From an uncultured Amylibacter sp. (GTDB taxonomy: Bacteria > Pseudomonadota > Alphaproteobacteria > Rhodobacterales > Rhodobacteraceae): DNA of 64,000 bases. The stretch is taken from positions 62,001-126,000 of the forward strand of contig OX044354.1 of assembly GCA_943846615.1 (NCBI GenBank), written 5' to 3'. The position numbers were made by a program, and so were the translations under genes. Under the pieces are notes generated by a model that saw only the letters and a program-made list of their open reading frames with translations, had not been told where the DNA came from and did not search any database. Shown here one piece after another: positions 54,414 through 63,457 of the stretch (positions within the stretch are counted from its first letter, which is position 1; every line of letters begins with the position of its first letter).

Positions 54414-55314
54414 AGCAGCTCGTGATCTGATCCGCTGTATTCTGGATCAGATTGGTGTAAAAATCTGTATCCAGCGGAATTGATGCGCCTAATGGATCAA
54501 GCGTTGCTTGGGCAACGTCACGTCCGGCCAATCGATTGACCCAACCGGGTTTCGTTGCAGGTTCTACGAGTACGCATTGAATATTATGTTTCTTGAATAA
54601 AGACTCAATGGAACGCAGTTGTTTTGGCGTTACGTTTTCATCATTCGCCAATGTCACCGATCCAACAGCATGCACATCAAAACGCTGTTCAAAGTATTGG
54701 TAGGCATCGTGGAAGAACATCACGTTTTCATCTTGGTAGGGGGACAGTTGTGCTGTGATCTTTGCTTCTAGCTCTTGGATTTCGACCAATGCTTTGGCGC
54801 TGTTTTCCATGTACTTCCCTGCATTATCAGCATCATAGGCCGACAGTTTCTTGGCGATATGTGCCAGCCATATGGATGCGTTTTGGGTATCCATCCATGC
54901 GTGTGGGTCATCGTCGCCGTGATCATGCCCATGGCTGTGATCATCGTGGTGATCATCAAAAACAACGCTCTCGCGCATTTCATGGTGCACGGTTTCAGGG
55001 GCATCCATTAACGCGATTTGCTGGCTATTTTGTGCCAATGTGGCCAATGGTTTTTCTAACCATGGGGTTAAACCTAGCCCTGTAAAAATCAAGATATCAG
55101 CATTTTGCAACGCCTTTGCTTTTGATGGTTTTAAGGCGAAATCATGTGGTGATGCACCACCATCCAGCAATAGAGTGATGTTTTCTGTCCCACCCATGAC
55201 CTGTGAAACCAGACCATAGATCGGCGCGATATCGGTTACGATTTTTAGTGGTTTAGACACGGCAGGCGATGCGATAATGAATGATGCAGAAATGGCGAGA
55301 AGGTGCTTTAACAT
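54400..55314 (-). CDS. znuA: Zinc ABC transporter substrate-binding protein
   Basis: Periplasmic high-affinity zinc binder of the cluster 9 (ZnuA) family. From ATG 55314 it has 304 residues, with a signal peptide (about 1-20). The zinc ligand histidine is in GASPHDFALKPS. The His/Asp-rich loop runs through about residues 117-132 (DHSHGHDHGDD), and DPHAWMD follows. A second His is in FFHDAYQYF. The frame runs upstream to 55419, but 55314 begins the signal peptide. It is divergent from zur, with a Zur box between. Confidence 0.95.
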   Translation of the reverse strand: MLKHLLAISASFIIASPAVSKPLKIVTDIAPIYGLVSQVMGGTENITLLLDGGASPHDFALKPSKAKALQNADILIFTGLGLTPWLEKPLATLAQNSQQIALMDAPETVHHEMRESVVFDDHHDDHSHGHDHGDDDPHAWMDTQNASIWLAHIAKKLSAYDADNAGKYMENSAKALVEIQELEAKITAQLSPYQDENVMFFHDAYQYFEQRFDVHAVGSVTLANDENVTPKQLRSIESLFKKHNIQCVLVEPATKPGWVNRLAGRDVAQATLDPLGASIPLDTDFYTNLIQNTADQITSCFKAT

Positions 55315-55326
55315 TTTGGCTCCGAG

Positions 55327-55341
55327 TGTTATTGTATAACA
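55327..55341. promoter_or_regulatory. Zur box between znuA and zur
   Basis: TGTTATTGTATAACA is a 6-bp-arm dyad (TGTTAT/ATAACA, 3-bp spacer) close to the alphaproteobacterial Zur consensus. It lies 13 bp before the znuA start and 49 bp before zur, so zinc-loaded Zur can shut off both directions. No second box was seen. Confidence 0.75.
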
Positions 55342-55389
55342 TATCACTATCTGGGTGATGATTTTTTGACAACAGGGAAATGACACGCC

Positions 55390-55875
55390 ATGGATATCGG
55401 ATTTGAAAAACATGATCACAGCGCCTGTGTTTCAGGCGGGTTGAAGCGGGCAATTGAAACCTGTGCTGATAATGGATTGCAATTCACCCCTGTGCGCCAA
55501 CGCGTCCTTGAGGTTTTGTTAGAACAGCATCGCGCCATGAAGGCATATGAAATTCTGGATATTTTACGCGCTGAAAAATTGGGATCACAGCCACCGGTGG
55601 TTTATCGCGCGTTGGACTTTTTAATCAACAACGGGTTTGCCCATAAGATTGAGCGCGTGAATGCCTTTACCGCATGTACCCATGTTGGTTTGGATCATGC
55701 GCCAGCATTCCTGATCTGTACATCATGTGACGCTGTGGTGGAAACCCAGTCCGAAATGTCCAAAGAGGTGTTAACACGCGCCGCAAAAGGAACAGGTTTC
55801 GCCATTTCGCGTGTCGTCATAGAGGCAGAGGGCCAATGCCCGAAATGCCAGGAGGCATCGCATGAGCCTGCTTAG
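55390..55875 (+). CDS. zur: Zinc uptake regulator Zur (Fur family)
   Basis: Fur-family repressor of 161 residues that binds DNA when zinc is present. The winged-helix domain has FTPVRQRVLEVLLEQHRAMKAYEIL and PPVVYRALDFLINNGFAHKIE. The dimer domain carries the structural zinc cysteines in LICTSCD and GQCPKCQE. An N-terminal extension with HDHSAC may add a metal site. Its 3' end overlaps znuC by 14 bases, so it is cotranscribed with znuC-znuB. The target is inferred from the ZnuABC context. Confidence 0.92.
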   Translation: MDIGFEKHDHSACVSGGLKRAIETCADNGLQFTPVRQRVLEVLLEQHRAMKAYEILDILRAEKLGSQPPVVYRALDFLINNGFAHKIERVNAFTACTHVGLDHAPAFLICTSCDAVVETQSEMSKEVLTRAAKGTGFAISRVVIEAEGQCPKCQEASHEPA

Positions 55876-56608
55876 CACCCACGGATTAACGATCCGCTAT
55901 GACGGGCAGGTGGCGCTGTCCGATGTTGATTTTGAAATATCAAAAGGTGAAATCGTCACGATTGTCGGGCCAAACGGGTCGGGGAAATCAACATTCTTGC
56001 GTGCTATCATCGGTGCAATTACGCCATCACATGGAATGGTGCGCAAAAAGGCCGAGTTGAAAATTGGCTATGTGCCACAAAAATTGCAAATTGATCCAAC
56101 ATTGCCGCTCTCTGTTGGGCGTTTCATGTCGTTACCGGTTTGGCAATATAAATCGGATATCACGGATGCATTGGCACAGGCGGGCGTCAGTGATTTAGTA
56201 AATCGTCAATTAAGTGATCTATCAGGTGGGCAATTTCAGCGGGTTTTATTGGCGCGCGCATTGTTGAATAAACCTGATTTGCTGATCTTGGACGAAGCAA
56301 CCCAAGGGTTGGATCAACTTGGTGCCGCATCATTTTATCACCAGATAGAAGAGCTGCGGCATACTTTGGGTTGCGCGATTTTAATGGTCAGCCATGAATT
56401 ACATGTGGTGATGAGTGCATCCGATCGAGTCGTCTGTTTAAACGGACATGTCTGCTGTCATGGCACACCAGAATTGGTCGCCTCTGCGCCAGAATACCGA
56501 GCGTTATTTGGTAAGGGCACAGGGGGCGCATTGGCGTTGTATCGCCATGACCATAATCACCAACATGATGATGGCTGTGACCATAAGGGGCATGATCATG
56601 CTGGATGA
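55862..56608 (+). CDS. znuC: Zinc ABC transporter ATPase
   Basis: ATP-binding subunit of the ZnuABC zinc importer, 248 residues. Walker A is GPNGSGKST (about 38-46), the signature LSGGQFQRVLLARALL and Walker B LLILDEATQGLD are intact, and the switch His is in VSHELH. The C-terminus is a histidine-rich tail (RHDHNHQHDDGCDHKGHDH), a feature seen in some ZnuC proteins that may hold zinc. It overlaps znuB by 11 bases. Confidence 0.95.
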   Translation: MSLLSTHGLTIRYDGQVALSDVDFEISKGEIVTIVGPNGSGKSTFLRAIIGAITPSHGMVRKKAELKIGYVPQKLQIDPTLPLSVGRFMSLPVWQYKSDITDALAQAGVSDLVNRQLSDLSGGQFQRVLLARALLNKPDLLILDEATQGLDQLGAASFYHQIEELRHTLGCAILMVSHELHVVMSASDRVVCLNGHVCCHGTPELVASAPEYRALFGKGTGGALALYRHDHNHQHDDGCDHKGHDHAG

Positions 56609-57392
56609 TTTTGTTGTTCGCGCCATTTTGGCGGGGTTGGGTATTGTGCTCGCGGCGGCGCCGTTGGGTTGCATGATTGTTTGGCGACGCATGGCATATT
56701 TCAGCGATGCAACCGCACATGCGTCTATACTAGGCGTGGCATTGGCGCTCAGCTTCTCTGTCTCCATCTTTGCTGGTGTTTTGATTGTCAGTTTGTTGAT
56801 GGCCGTTTTGATAACCGCGTTAAATGGACGTGGGTTTGGTACGGATACGATGTTGGGCGTTTTGGCCCATTCGGGGTTGGCATTTGGTTTGGTTGCTGTG
56901 TCATTAATGGATGGAGTGCGTGTTGATTTAACAGCGTATTTATTTGGCGATATACTATCCGTTGGTCGATTTGATTTGGCAATCATATGGGGCGGAGCGT
57001 TGATTGTTTTGACATTGTTATGCTGGCGCTGGTCCCGATTAATTACGTCCACATTAAACCCTGATCTGGCCTATGCCAGTGGGATCGATCCCAAACGTGA
57101 ACAGCTGGTTTTGACGTTATCATTGGCATTTGTGGTGGCAATCGCGATCAAGGTTGTGGGGGCACTATTGATTGGTGCGATTTTAATTATCCCGGCCGCA
57201 ACAGCACGCGGATTTTCCAAGACCCCCGAGTTGATGGCCGCATTCGCAGCGATGATTGGTGCGGTTGGTGTGGTTGCCGGTGTTGGTGCATCGGTTATGT
57301 GGGATGTACCAACGGGCCCGATGATCGTGTGTTTATGTGCGGTTTTATTTACAGTGTTGAACAGCCTTAATTGGCTAATATCGAAACGTTAA
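56598..57392 (+). CDS. znuB: Zinc ABC transporter membrane subunit
   Basis: Membrane channel of the ZnuABC zinc importer, about 264 residues and eight or so helices. Characteristic pieces are MAYFSDATAHASILGVAL (the coupling-region motif) and LLIGAILIIPAATAR. The open frame begins far upstream inside znuC, but ATG 56598 has AAGGGG seven bases ahead and gives the usual N-terminus. It overlaps znuC by 11 bases, and converges with the next gene with 4 bases shared. Confidence 0.95.
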   Translation: MLDDFVVRAILAGLGIVLAAAPLGCMIVWRRMAYFSDATAHASILGVALALSFSVSIFAGVLIVSLLMAVLITALNGRGFGTDTMLGVLAHSGLAFGLVAVSLMDGVRVDLTAYLFGDILSVGRFDLAIIWGGALIVLTLLCWRWSRLITSTLNPDLAYASGIDPKREQLVLTLSLAFVVAIAIKVVGALLIGAILIIPAATARGFSKTPELMAAFAAMIGAVGVVAGVGASVMWDVPTGPMIVCLCAVLFTVLNSLNWLISKR

Positions 57393-58429
57393 TCCTGCAT
57401 CGCGCCTTTGAAAATTTTGAAAAATGGCGCCACAAGATATTGTGAAAACGTTACTTTGCGCCCTTTAAGTGCAATGGCGGCAAGCATACTGGTTGCTAAA
57501 TGCATATCGATTTCCAAACCATCAAGGGCGGTTTGTAATTCAGTATCATTGATTTTTGCGACCGCCTTATAGCCGACTGGAACACCTGATGGATCCGTAA
57601 AGACATCTGGTGAAATTGCGATAATTTCTGCACTGATACGCGACAGATTTCGCTGTGGCAGGCTGGACATGGTTAAAACGCCTTGCATGCCCGTATTCAC
57701 CTGATCAATGGTTTGCGTTGGGATCGTTACATGTACCATTGGGTGTTCCAGTTCGCGTGAAATGACTGCCAAAGTTGAACCTTTGGGAATTTGCATTTGG
57801 TTTGTTGTGAAATTTAATTCTAGTATTGAACCTGATATTGGTGATCGCACAAATGCGTTTTCTATTTCATCCTTTAACCCCAATGATTGACGTCGTAATT
57901 CAGGTAATCGTTGGGAATTAGCTAATAGTTTTTTGCGAAATTCCAACCGCAGTTCTGCTTCATATTGGCTTGCCTTTAGGCGAGTTTGGCGCAGTTGATC
58001 ACGCAGTGCGGTCAGATCACCACGTACTTCGTTTACTTGGCTAGATAGGTTCATCAACCGATCTGCATGATCTTCGGATTGTGCATTGGTTGCTGCGCCT
58101 TTACGCGCTAACGAAATGATATTATTTAATCTATCTTGGGTTATCCCACGTCTATTATTTAGCAAGACTAATGATGCCTCGCGGGTTTGAATTTGTTCTT
58201 CCAAACTTTCCGCGGAACGATGTGAATTCAATAAATTCGTTTCGTATTGTTCTAGTTTTTCATCGTAATAGGTTTGCGTATCCGAAATGGTTTGTGTGGA
58301 CAAAGTAAATAATTCAGAATCTAATATTTTTCCAAGAATTTCTGATTCATTTTCGATATGTGAAATTAATTTTACGACCTGAGATAAGCTTTGTTTTTGT
58401 ATATCCACATTCAGTTCAAATAAGGCTCC
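57389..58429 (-). pseudogene. HlyD-type secretion adaptor, N-terminus missing
   Basis: C-terminal about 345 residues of an HlyD-family periplasmic adaptor, the fusion protein of a type I secretion system. The visible order is the end of the lipoyl-like half-motif (GALFELNVDIQKQ), a long coiled-coil hairpin (about 60-230 of the open frame), the second lipoyl half (NAFVRSPISGSILELNF, KGSTLAVI) and the beta-barrel region. The usual N-terminal cytoplasmic part and membrane anchor are absent. The open frame uses a GTG at 58531 that lies in the wrong frame of the RTX gene, so it has no proper start. It joins the RTX gene at about 58430, suggesting a deletion. Probably non-functional, unless expressed as a soluble protein. 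Confidence 0.72.
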
Positions 58430-58664
58430 ATTCAGCGCCAACCTTGTCACCGACGGCCAAATCATTGTTGGCACCGCCGTAGATGGTATCGTCGTCCTGA
58501 TTACCCTCGACGCGATCATGACCGTCTGCACCCGTTATTTCGTCATCGCCAAATTTACCGTCAATGACGTCTTTCTTGGCTGTGCCCAACAGAACGTCAT
58601 TTGCGTCTGTGCCAATCTGTTCTTCGGTTTCATCGGTAATTGGTGGTGTCGTGTTCTCGGCCAT
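58416..58664 (-). pseudogene. RTX calcium-binding protein, 5' fragment
   Basis: An 82-residue frame from ATG 58664 (AGGAG upstream). A short acidic leader (MAENTTPPITDETEEQIG) is followed by a row of RTX-like nonapeptide pieces (DGKFGDDEITGADG, EGNQDDDTIYGGANND). It ends in VGAEWSLI and a stop at 58416-58418. RTX proteins are usually much longer, with a C-terminal secretion signal, neither of which exists here. The end runs into the HlyD frame within about ten bases. It is therefore the truncated start of a secreted RTX protein fused to a secretion adaptor, with no HlyB ATPase gene near. Confidence 0.65.
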
Positions 58665-58771
58665 TTTTAGTGCTCCTAGTCCATGAGATTTGACTTGGAA
58701 TTAGGAGCAATTGGGTAACAAACCCTTAAGAGGGGCAATTTTGCGATGACTCTTTAAGAACAATTTGAGGT

Positions 58772-58802
58772 AAATCGGCAAGGCGAGGCCCTGCCGATTT
58801 TG
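58772..58802 (-). terminator. Terminator-like hairpin after gcvP
   Basis: AAATCGGCA (58772-58780) pairs with TGCCGATTT (58792-58800) around an 11-nt loop that is itself GC-rich. It is 8 bp after the gcvP stop on the minus strand. The following T tract is short. Confidence 0.65.
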
Positions 58803-58807
58803 ACGTG

Positions 58808-61651
58808 CTATTCAGCGGCGTCGAAATATTCATCCATCGGTGGGCATGCGCAAACGAGGTTTTTGTCGCCATATGCATTGTCGACCCTGTTCACGGGCGC
58901 CCAGTATTTATCAACCTTGAACGCACCTGGAGGGAAACATGCCTGTTCGCGGCTGTAGGGACGATCCCAATCGCCAACTAAATCCTGCATCGTATGTGGT
59001 GCGTTGCATAGTGGGTTGTTATCTTTTGGATATTTTCCGCTGGCGACATCTTTGGCCTCTGCGTGGATTGCCAGCATTGCGTCGCAGAAACGATCCAATT
59101 CTGCCTTGGGCTCGGATTCCGTAGGCTCGATCATTAATGTGCCTGCAACAGGGAAAGACATGGTTGGCGCGTGGAAGCCGCAATCGATCAAACGTTTGGC
59201 AATGTCGTCAACGGAAACGCCATCGTCTGCCAATGGGCGTGTGTCGATGATACATTCGTGCGCTACGCGTCCTGATGGACCTTTGTATAAAACATCGTAT
59301 GCGCCAGATAGGCGGGTGGCGATGTAATTGGCATTCAGGATCGCGTATTTCGTGGCGTCGGTCAGTCCTTCAGATCCCATCATAAGGCAATAGGCCCACG
59401 AGATAGGAAGTAAGCTGGGTGAACCGAATTGAGCGGCGGAAACTGCGCCGTCGGTGCCTTGGCTGCTGTGACCAGGTAGGTGGGGAATGAGGTGGGATTT
59501 GACGCCGATTGGGCCCATGCCCGGTCCGCCACCACCATGTGGGATGCAGAAGGTTTTGTGCAAATTAAGATGCGATACGTCTGATCCGATTTCGCCCGGT
59601 TGCGCCAATCCTACCATCGCATTCATGTTGGCGCCGTCCATATACACCTGACCGCCGTGATCATGGGTGATTTGGCAGACTTCACGCACGCCTTCCTCAA
59701 ATACGCCATGCGTTGAGGGGTAGGTGATCATGACCGCTGCGAGGTTGTCGCTGTGCAATTCGGCCTTGGTGCGGAAATCATCGATGTCGATGTCACCGTT
59801 AGGGGCGGTTGCGACGGCGACCACTTTGTAATTTACCATCTGCGCGGTTGCAGGGTTTGTGCCGTGGGCCGACATTGGGATCAAACAGATGTTACGGTGA
59901 TCATCGCCGTTTGATTTGTGGTAGGCGCGGATCGTCATGAGGCCCGCGTATTCGCCCTGTGCGCCCGAATTAGGTTGCATAGAAATGGCATCGTAGCCTG
60001 TGATTTCACATAGTTTTGCGGACAGATCACGGATCATCAAATCATAACCTGCGGTTTGTGACGCAGGTGCGAATGGGTGGATTTTTGAAAATCCGTACCA
60101 TGTGATCGGCATCATTTCAGCGGCTGAATTCAGTTTCATCGTACATGAACCCAGCGGGATCATCGCGCGATCCAGCGCCAAATCACGATCCGCTAGGCGA
60201 CGCATGTAGCGTGTCATTTCTGCCTCGGAACGGTTCATGTGGAAAATTGAATGCGTCATGAATTCGGATGTGCGTGCCATGCCCGCAGGCAGACGGTAGT
60301 CGGCGTCATTAGGGAACATGTCTTTGGCAAGGCCAAAGGCGTTCCAAACGCGGGCGAGGGTTTCGTCCGTTGTCATTTCATCCAATGCGATACCGATTTG
60401 GGTGTCGCCAACGGCGCGTAGGTTTATGCCCTCGTTCAGTGCGGATTTCATTACAACGGATTGTAGGCCGCCAACATCGATCGTGATCGTGTCGAAGAAG
60501 GTTTCGGGCATAATTTCAAAGCCAAGTTTTTCCAACCCAGCCGCAAGTTTAGCGGTTTTAAGGTGGATCCGTTGGGCAATTGCCTTGAGCCCCATTGGAC
60601 CGTGAAACACAGCATACATGGACGCCATGACCGCCAACAAGGCCTGTGCAGTACAGACGTTCGATGTGGCCTTTTCGCGGCGAATGTGTTGTTCGCGGGT
60701 TTGAAGAGCAAGGCGATATGCCTTCTTGCCATGGGCGTCGATTGATACGCCGACAATGCGACCTGGCATGTTACGTTTGAACGCATCGCGTGTTGCCATA
60801 TAAGCGGCGTGTGGTCCGCCGTTGCCTAATGGAACGCCGAAACGTTGGGTGTTGCCGACGACGATGTCTGCGCCCATAGCGCCCGGTTCTTTTAACAAGG
60901 TCAGTGCCAGAGGGTCTGCGGCCATGACAGCAATCGCTTTGGTTTCGTGGAGTGTGTCGATTTTATTGGTGAAATCCTGAACGTGACCGTTTGTGCCTGG
61001 GTATTGGAAAACAGCACCAAATACCGCACTGGCATCCAAATCATCAGGATTGCCAATAATCAATTCAATGCCCAAAGGTTCGGCGCGAGTGCGCATGACA
61101 TCGATGTTTTGGGGGTGGCACCCCGCATCAATGAAAAACGCTGTCGCCTTGGATTTCGAAACGCGTTTTGCCATTGTCATGGCTTCGGCGCAGGCAGTTG
61201 CCTCGTCCAATAGGGACGCGTTTGCGACCTCCATTCCTGTCAAATCAATGATCATGGTTTGGAAATTTAACAATGCCTCTAAACGGCCCTGTGAAATTTC
61301 TGGCTGATACGGGGTGTAGGCCGTGTACCATGCGGGATTTTCAAGGATGTTTCGTTGGATTGCAGGGGGTGTGAATGTGTCGTGATAACCTTGGCCAATT
61401 AATGATGTCACCACGCGGTTCATTTTCCCCACGTCGCGCATGTATTTCAGCAGCTCGTTTTCGGACAAACCGCGCACGGACTTCAATGGTGCCTTTTGGC
61501 GGATGCTGTCTGGCAATGTTTGCGCGATCAGATCATCCAGATCGGTGGCGCCAACAACAGATAGCATTTCATCTGTTTCAGCAGGGGACGGGCCGATGTG
61601 GCGACGGCTGGCGAAATCATATGGTTGGTAGTCGGTTAAATCATAACTCAT
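58808..61651 (-). CDS. gcvP: Glycine dehydrogenase (decarboxylating), P protein
   Basis: PLP enzyme of the glycine cleavage system that decarboxylates glycine and passes aminomethyl to GcvH. The 947 residues are the fused single-chain form. The PLP lysine lies in [18 protein letters not shown]. The N-terminal half starts [19 protein letters not shown], with a second conserved block [15 protein letters not shown] ([19 protein letters not shown]). It is last of the gcvT-gcvH-gcvP operon and carries no internal break. Confidence 0.97.
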   Translation of the reverse strand: MSYDLTDYQPYDFASRRHIGPSPAETDEMLSVVGATDLDDLIAQTLPDSIRQKAPLKSVRGLSENELLKYMRDVGKMNRVVTSLIGQGYHDTFTPPAIQRNILENPAWYTAYTPYQPEISQGRLEALLNFQTMIIDLTGMEVANASLLDEATACAEAMTMAKRVSKSKATAFFIDAGCHPQNIDVMRTRAEPLGIELIIGNPDDLDASAVFGAVFQYPGTNGHVQDFTNKIDTLHETKAIAVMAADPLALTLLKEPGAMGADIVVGNTQRFGVPLGNGGPHAAYMATRDAFKRNMPGRIVGVSIDAHGKKAYRLALQTREQHIRREKATSNVCTAQALLAVMASMYAVFHGPMGLKAIAQRIHLKTAKLAAGLEKLGFEIMPETFFDTITIDVGGLQSVVMKSALNEGINLRAVGDTQIGIALDEMTTDETLARVWNAFGLAKDMFPNDADYRLPAGMARTSEFMTHSIFHMNRSEAEMTRYMRRLADRDLALDRAMIPLGSCTMKLNSAAEMMPITWYGFSKIHPFAPASQTAGYDLMIRDLSAKLCEITGYDAISMQPNSGAQGEYAGLMTIRAYHKSNGDDHRNICLIPMSAHGTNPATAQMVNYKVVAVATAPNGDIDIDDFRTKAELHSDNLAAVMITYPSTHGVFEEGVREVCQITHDHGGQVYMDGANMNAMVGLAQPGEIGSDVSHLNLHKTFCIPHGGGGPGMGPIGVKSHLIPHLPGHSSQGTDGAVSAAQFGSPSLLPISWAYCLMMGSEGLTDATKYAILNANYIATRLSGAYDVLYKGPSGRVAHECIIDTRPLADDGVSVDDIAKRLIDCGFHAPTMSFPVAGTLMIEPTESEPKAELDRFCDAMLAIHAEAKDVASGKYPKDNNPLCNAPHTMQDLVGDWDRPYSREQACFPPGAFKVDKYWAPVNRVDNAYGDKNLVCACPPMDEYFDAAE

Positions 61652-61667
61652 GTCACAGCTCCAATGC

Positions 61668-62027
61668 TTAGCCGATTAGCTCTTTGTAGGCGTCTTCGTC
61701 CATCAACTCGTCCATTGCAGCAGGATCAGCCAATTTCATCTTAAAGAACCATGCGGCGCCTGTTGGGTCTTCGTTCACCAATTCGGGTGTTTCTGCCAAT
61801 GCTTCGTTCACTTCGATGATTTCACCATCTAGCGGGGCGACGATGTCTGAAGCGGCTTTCACACTTTCGATCACAACGATTTCGTCGCCTTTGGCAACGG
61901 TGATGCCAGATTCTGGCAATTCAACGAAAACCAAATCGCCCAACGCTTCGGCCGCGTGTTCTGTGATGCCAACGATTACGTGATCGCCTTCGACCTCTAA
62001 CCATTCATGCTCTTCTGTAAATTTCAT
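61668..62027 (-). CDS. gcvH: Glycine cleavage system H protein
   Basis: Lipoyl carrier of the glycine cleavage system, 119 residues from ATG 62027. The lipoylated lysine is Lys57 in [12 protein letters not shown], and [15 protein letters not shown] and TGAAWFFKM mark both ends. A much longer open frame that extends upstream to 62684 is a shadow of gcvT, so it is not used. It lies 17 bp after gcvT and 16 bp before gcvP. Confidence 0.96.
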   Translation of the reverse strand: MKFTEEHEWLEVEGDHVIVGITEHAAEALGDLVFVELPESGITVAKGDEIVVIESVKAASDIVAPLDGEIIEVNEALAETPELVNEDPTGAAWFFKMKLADPAAMDELMDEDAYKELIG

Positions 62028-62044
62028 AGTTTCTCTCCTTGTTG

Positions 62045-63175
62045 TTATCTTTTGAAGTTTGCAGGCGTAAAGGGCAGGGCGCTGACATGCGCCGCCATCC
62101 GTTTCCCACGTATTTCTGCGTAAATTATGGTGTTGGTTTCGCTGAATTCTGTGGCGACATAGCCCATTGAAACGGGATGACCGACCGTGGGGCCAAAACC
62201 GCCAGATGTGATCGATCCAATCGGTTCGCCGCCTGTGTCGGTGGCGAACAATTGCGTGCCTTCGCGCATAGGTGCGCGACCGTCTGGGCGCAGGCCAACG
62301 CGTTTGCGCGCGGCGCCATTTTCGAATTCTGCCAAAATGATATCCGCGCCAGGGAAGCCGCCAGCGCGTTCGCCACCCAAGCGGCGCGATTTTTGGATCG
62401 CCCATGGTAGGCCAGCCTGAACAGGGGTTGTAGTGGTATCGATGTCGTGGCCATAGAGGCATAATCCGCCCTCTAGGCGTAGACTGTCGCGAGCACCAAG
62501 GCCGATGGGTTCTACGGATTTCATTGCAACCAATTTGGTAACCAATTCGACGACGATGTCGTTTGGAACAGAAATCTCGTATCCATCTTCGCCAGTGTAA
62601 CCAGAGCGAGAAATCCATGCGTCGTGGCCAAGGATTTCGGAGGTCAGCACGTCCATAAATCGCATGTCTGACACAGCGGGGCAAAGTGTTTCCAGTGCTG
62701 CCTGTGATGCTGGCCCTTGGAGGGCGATCAAGGCGCGATCTGTGATGACGTCGATGTCGCAGCTGTCTGATAGGTGGGATTTCATATGGGCAATGTCGGC
62801 GTCTTTGCAGGCCGCGTTAACGACCAAAAACAGATGATCCCCGCGATTTGCGATCATCAGATCATCCAGAATACCGCCCGTGTCATTTGTGAAAAACCCA
62901 TAACGTTGGCGGTTTTCGCCAAGTCCAAGAATATTTACGGGGATCAATGTTTCAAGCGCCAAGGCCGCATCTGCAAGATCACCTGATTTTGGTTTCAGGA
63001 TGACTTGGCCCATATGGCTGACGTCGAATAAACCAGCGGCGGTGCGGGTGTGGATATGTTCCTTCATAACCCCGAGCGGATATTGCACAGGCATATCATA
63101 ACCCGCAAACGGAACCATTTTAGCATTCTGTGAAAGATGGAAATCATACAGTGGGGTACGTTTCGTTTCAGCCAT
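62045..63175 (-). CDS. gcvT: Glycine cleavage aminomethyltransferase, T protein
   Basis: Transfers the aminomethyl carbon to tetrahydrofolate, releasing ammonia. The 376 residues start [28 protein letters not shown] and contain [11 protein letters not shown] and [14 protein letters not shown], where the aspartate of GEDGYE lies in the folate site region. The C-terminal domain ends at 62045. AGAGGA precedes ATG 63175, and a glycine riboswitch lies just upstream, so it is the first gene of the operon. Confidence 0.96.
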   Translation of the reverse strand: MAETKRTPLYDFHLSQNAKMVPFAGYDMPVQYPLGVMKEHIHTRTAAGLFDVSHMGQVILKPKSGDLADAALALETLIPVNILGLGENRQRYGFFTNDTGGILDDLMIANRGDHLFLVVNAACKDADIAHMKSHLSDSCDIDVITDRALIALQGPASQAALETLCPAVSDMRFMDVLTSEILGHDAWISRSGYTGEDGYEISVPNDIVVELVTKLVAMKSVEPIGLGARDSLRLEGGLCLYGHDIDTTTTPVQAGLPWAIQKSRRLGGERAGGFPGADIILAEFENGAARKRVGLRPDGRAPMREGTQLFATDTGGEPIGSITSGGFGPTVGHPVSMGYVATEFSETNTIIYAEIRGKRMAAHVSALPFTPANFKR

Positions 63176-63202
63176 CTAGTCCTCTTTCTGGCTGACATAT
63201 CA

Positions 63203-63235
63203 GCACCATGGATACGGTCGTAGACCGCGTGGTGC
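63203..63235 (-). promoter_or_regulatory. Hairpin in the riboswitch expression platform
   Basis: GCACCA (63203-63208) pairs with TGGTGC (63230-63235), and an inner stem is formed by CGGTC (63215-63219) and GACCG (63223-63227). It lies between the second glycine aptamer and the gcvT ribosome-binding site and abuts the aptamer, so it is the likely switching element. It is not followed by a T tract, so control of translation start is more likely than termination. Confidence 0.5.
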
Positions 63236-63385
63236 CTCCTCTGTCCATTTGCCTGAGATCGCTATCCCTTCGGCGGGCACGTTTGTGCCACTCTCCAGAG
63301 TGTTCGGTGAAACCGGTCCTTTTGCCTGAGAGTTTCCGAGGCGGTTGCTCCTTCGGCCCTGAAGAACAGTGTCTCCCGGATTCGA
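63236..63385 (-). ncRNA. Tandem glycine riboswitch of the gcv operon
   Basis: Minus-strand sequence upstream of gcvT has both glycine aptamers. Aptamer 1 (about 63385-63312) begins CGGGAGACACTG and ends GGCAAAAGGACCG, with GCCGAAGGAGC and AACTCTCAGGCAAAAGGAC in between. Aptamer 2 (about 63305-63236) starts ACTCTGGAGAG and ends GGCAAATGGACAGAGG, with GCCGAAGGGATAGC. This is the conserved gcvT RNA motif, which usually turns on the glycine cleavage operon when glycine is plentiful. Confidence 0.93.
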
Positions 63386-63457
63386 GGCGAACTTACGGAT
63401 TGAATGTCGTATGTGCAATCAAAATGTCGCAAATCTGCGAAATTTTTATTTCACGAG

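Noticed and set aside
62028..62684. The 338-codon minus-strand frame covering gcvH and extending upstream
   Set aside because: Only 61668-62027 is the H protein. The part above it is a shadow of gcvT in another frame.
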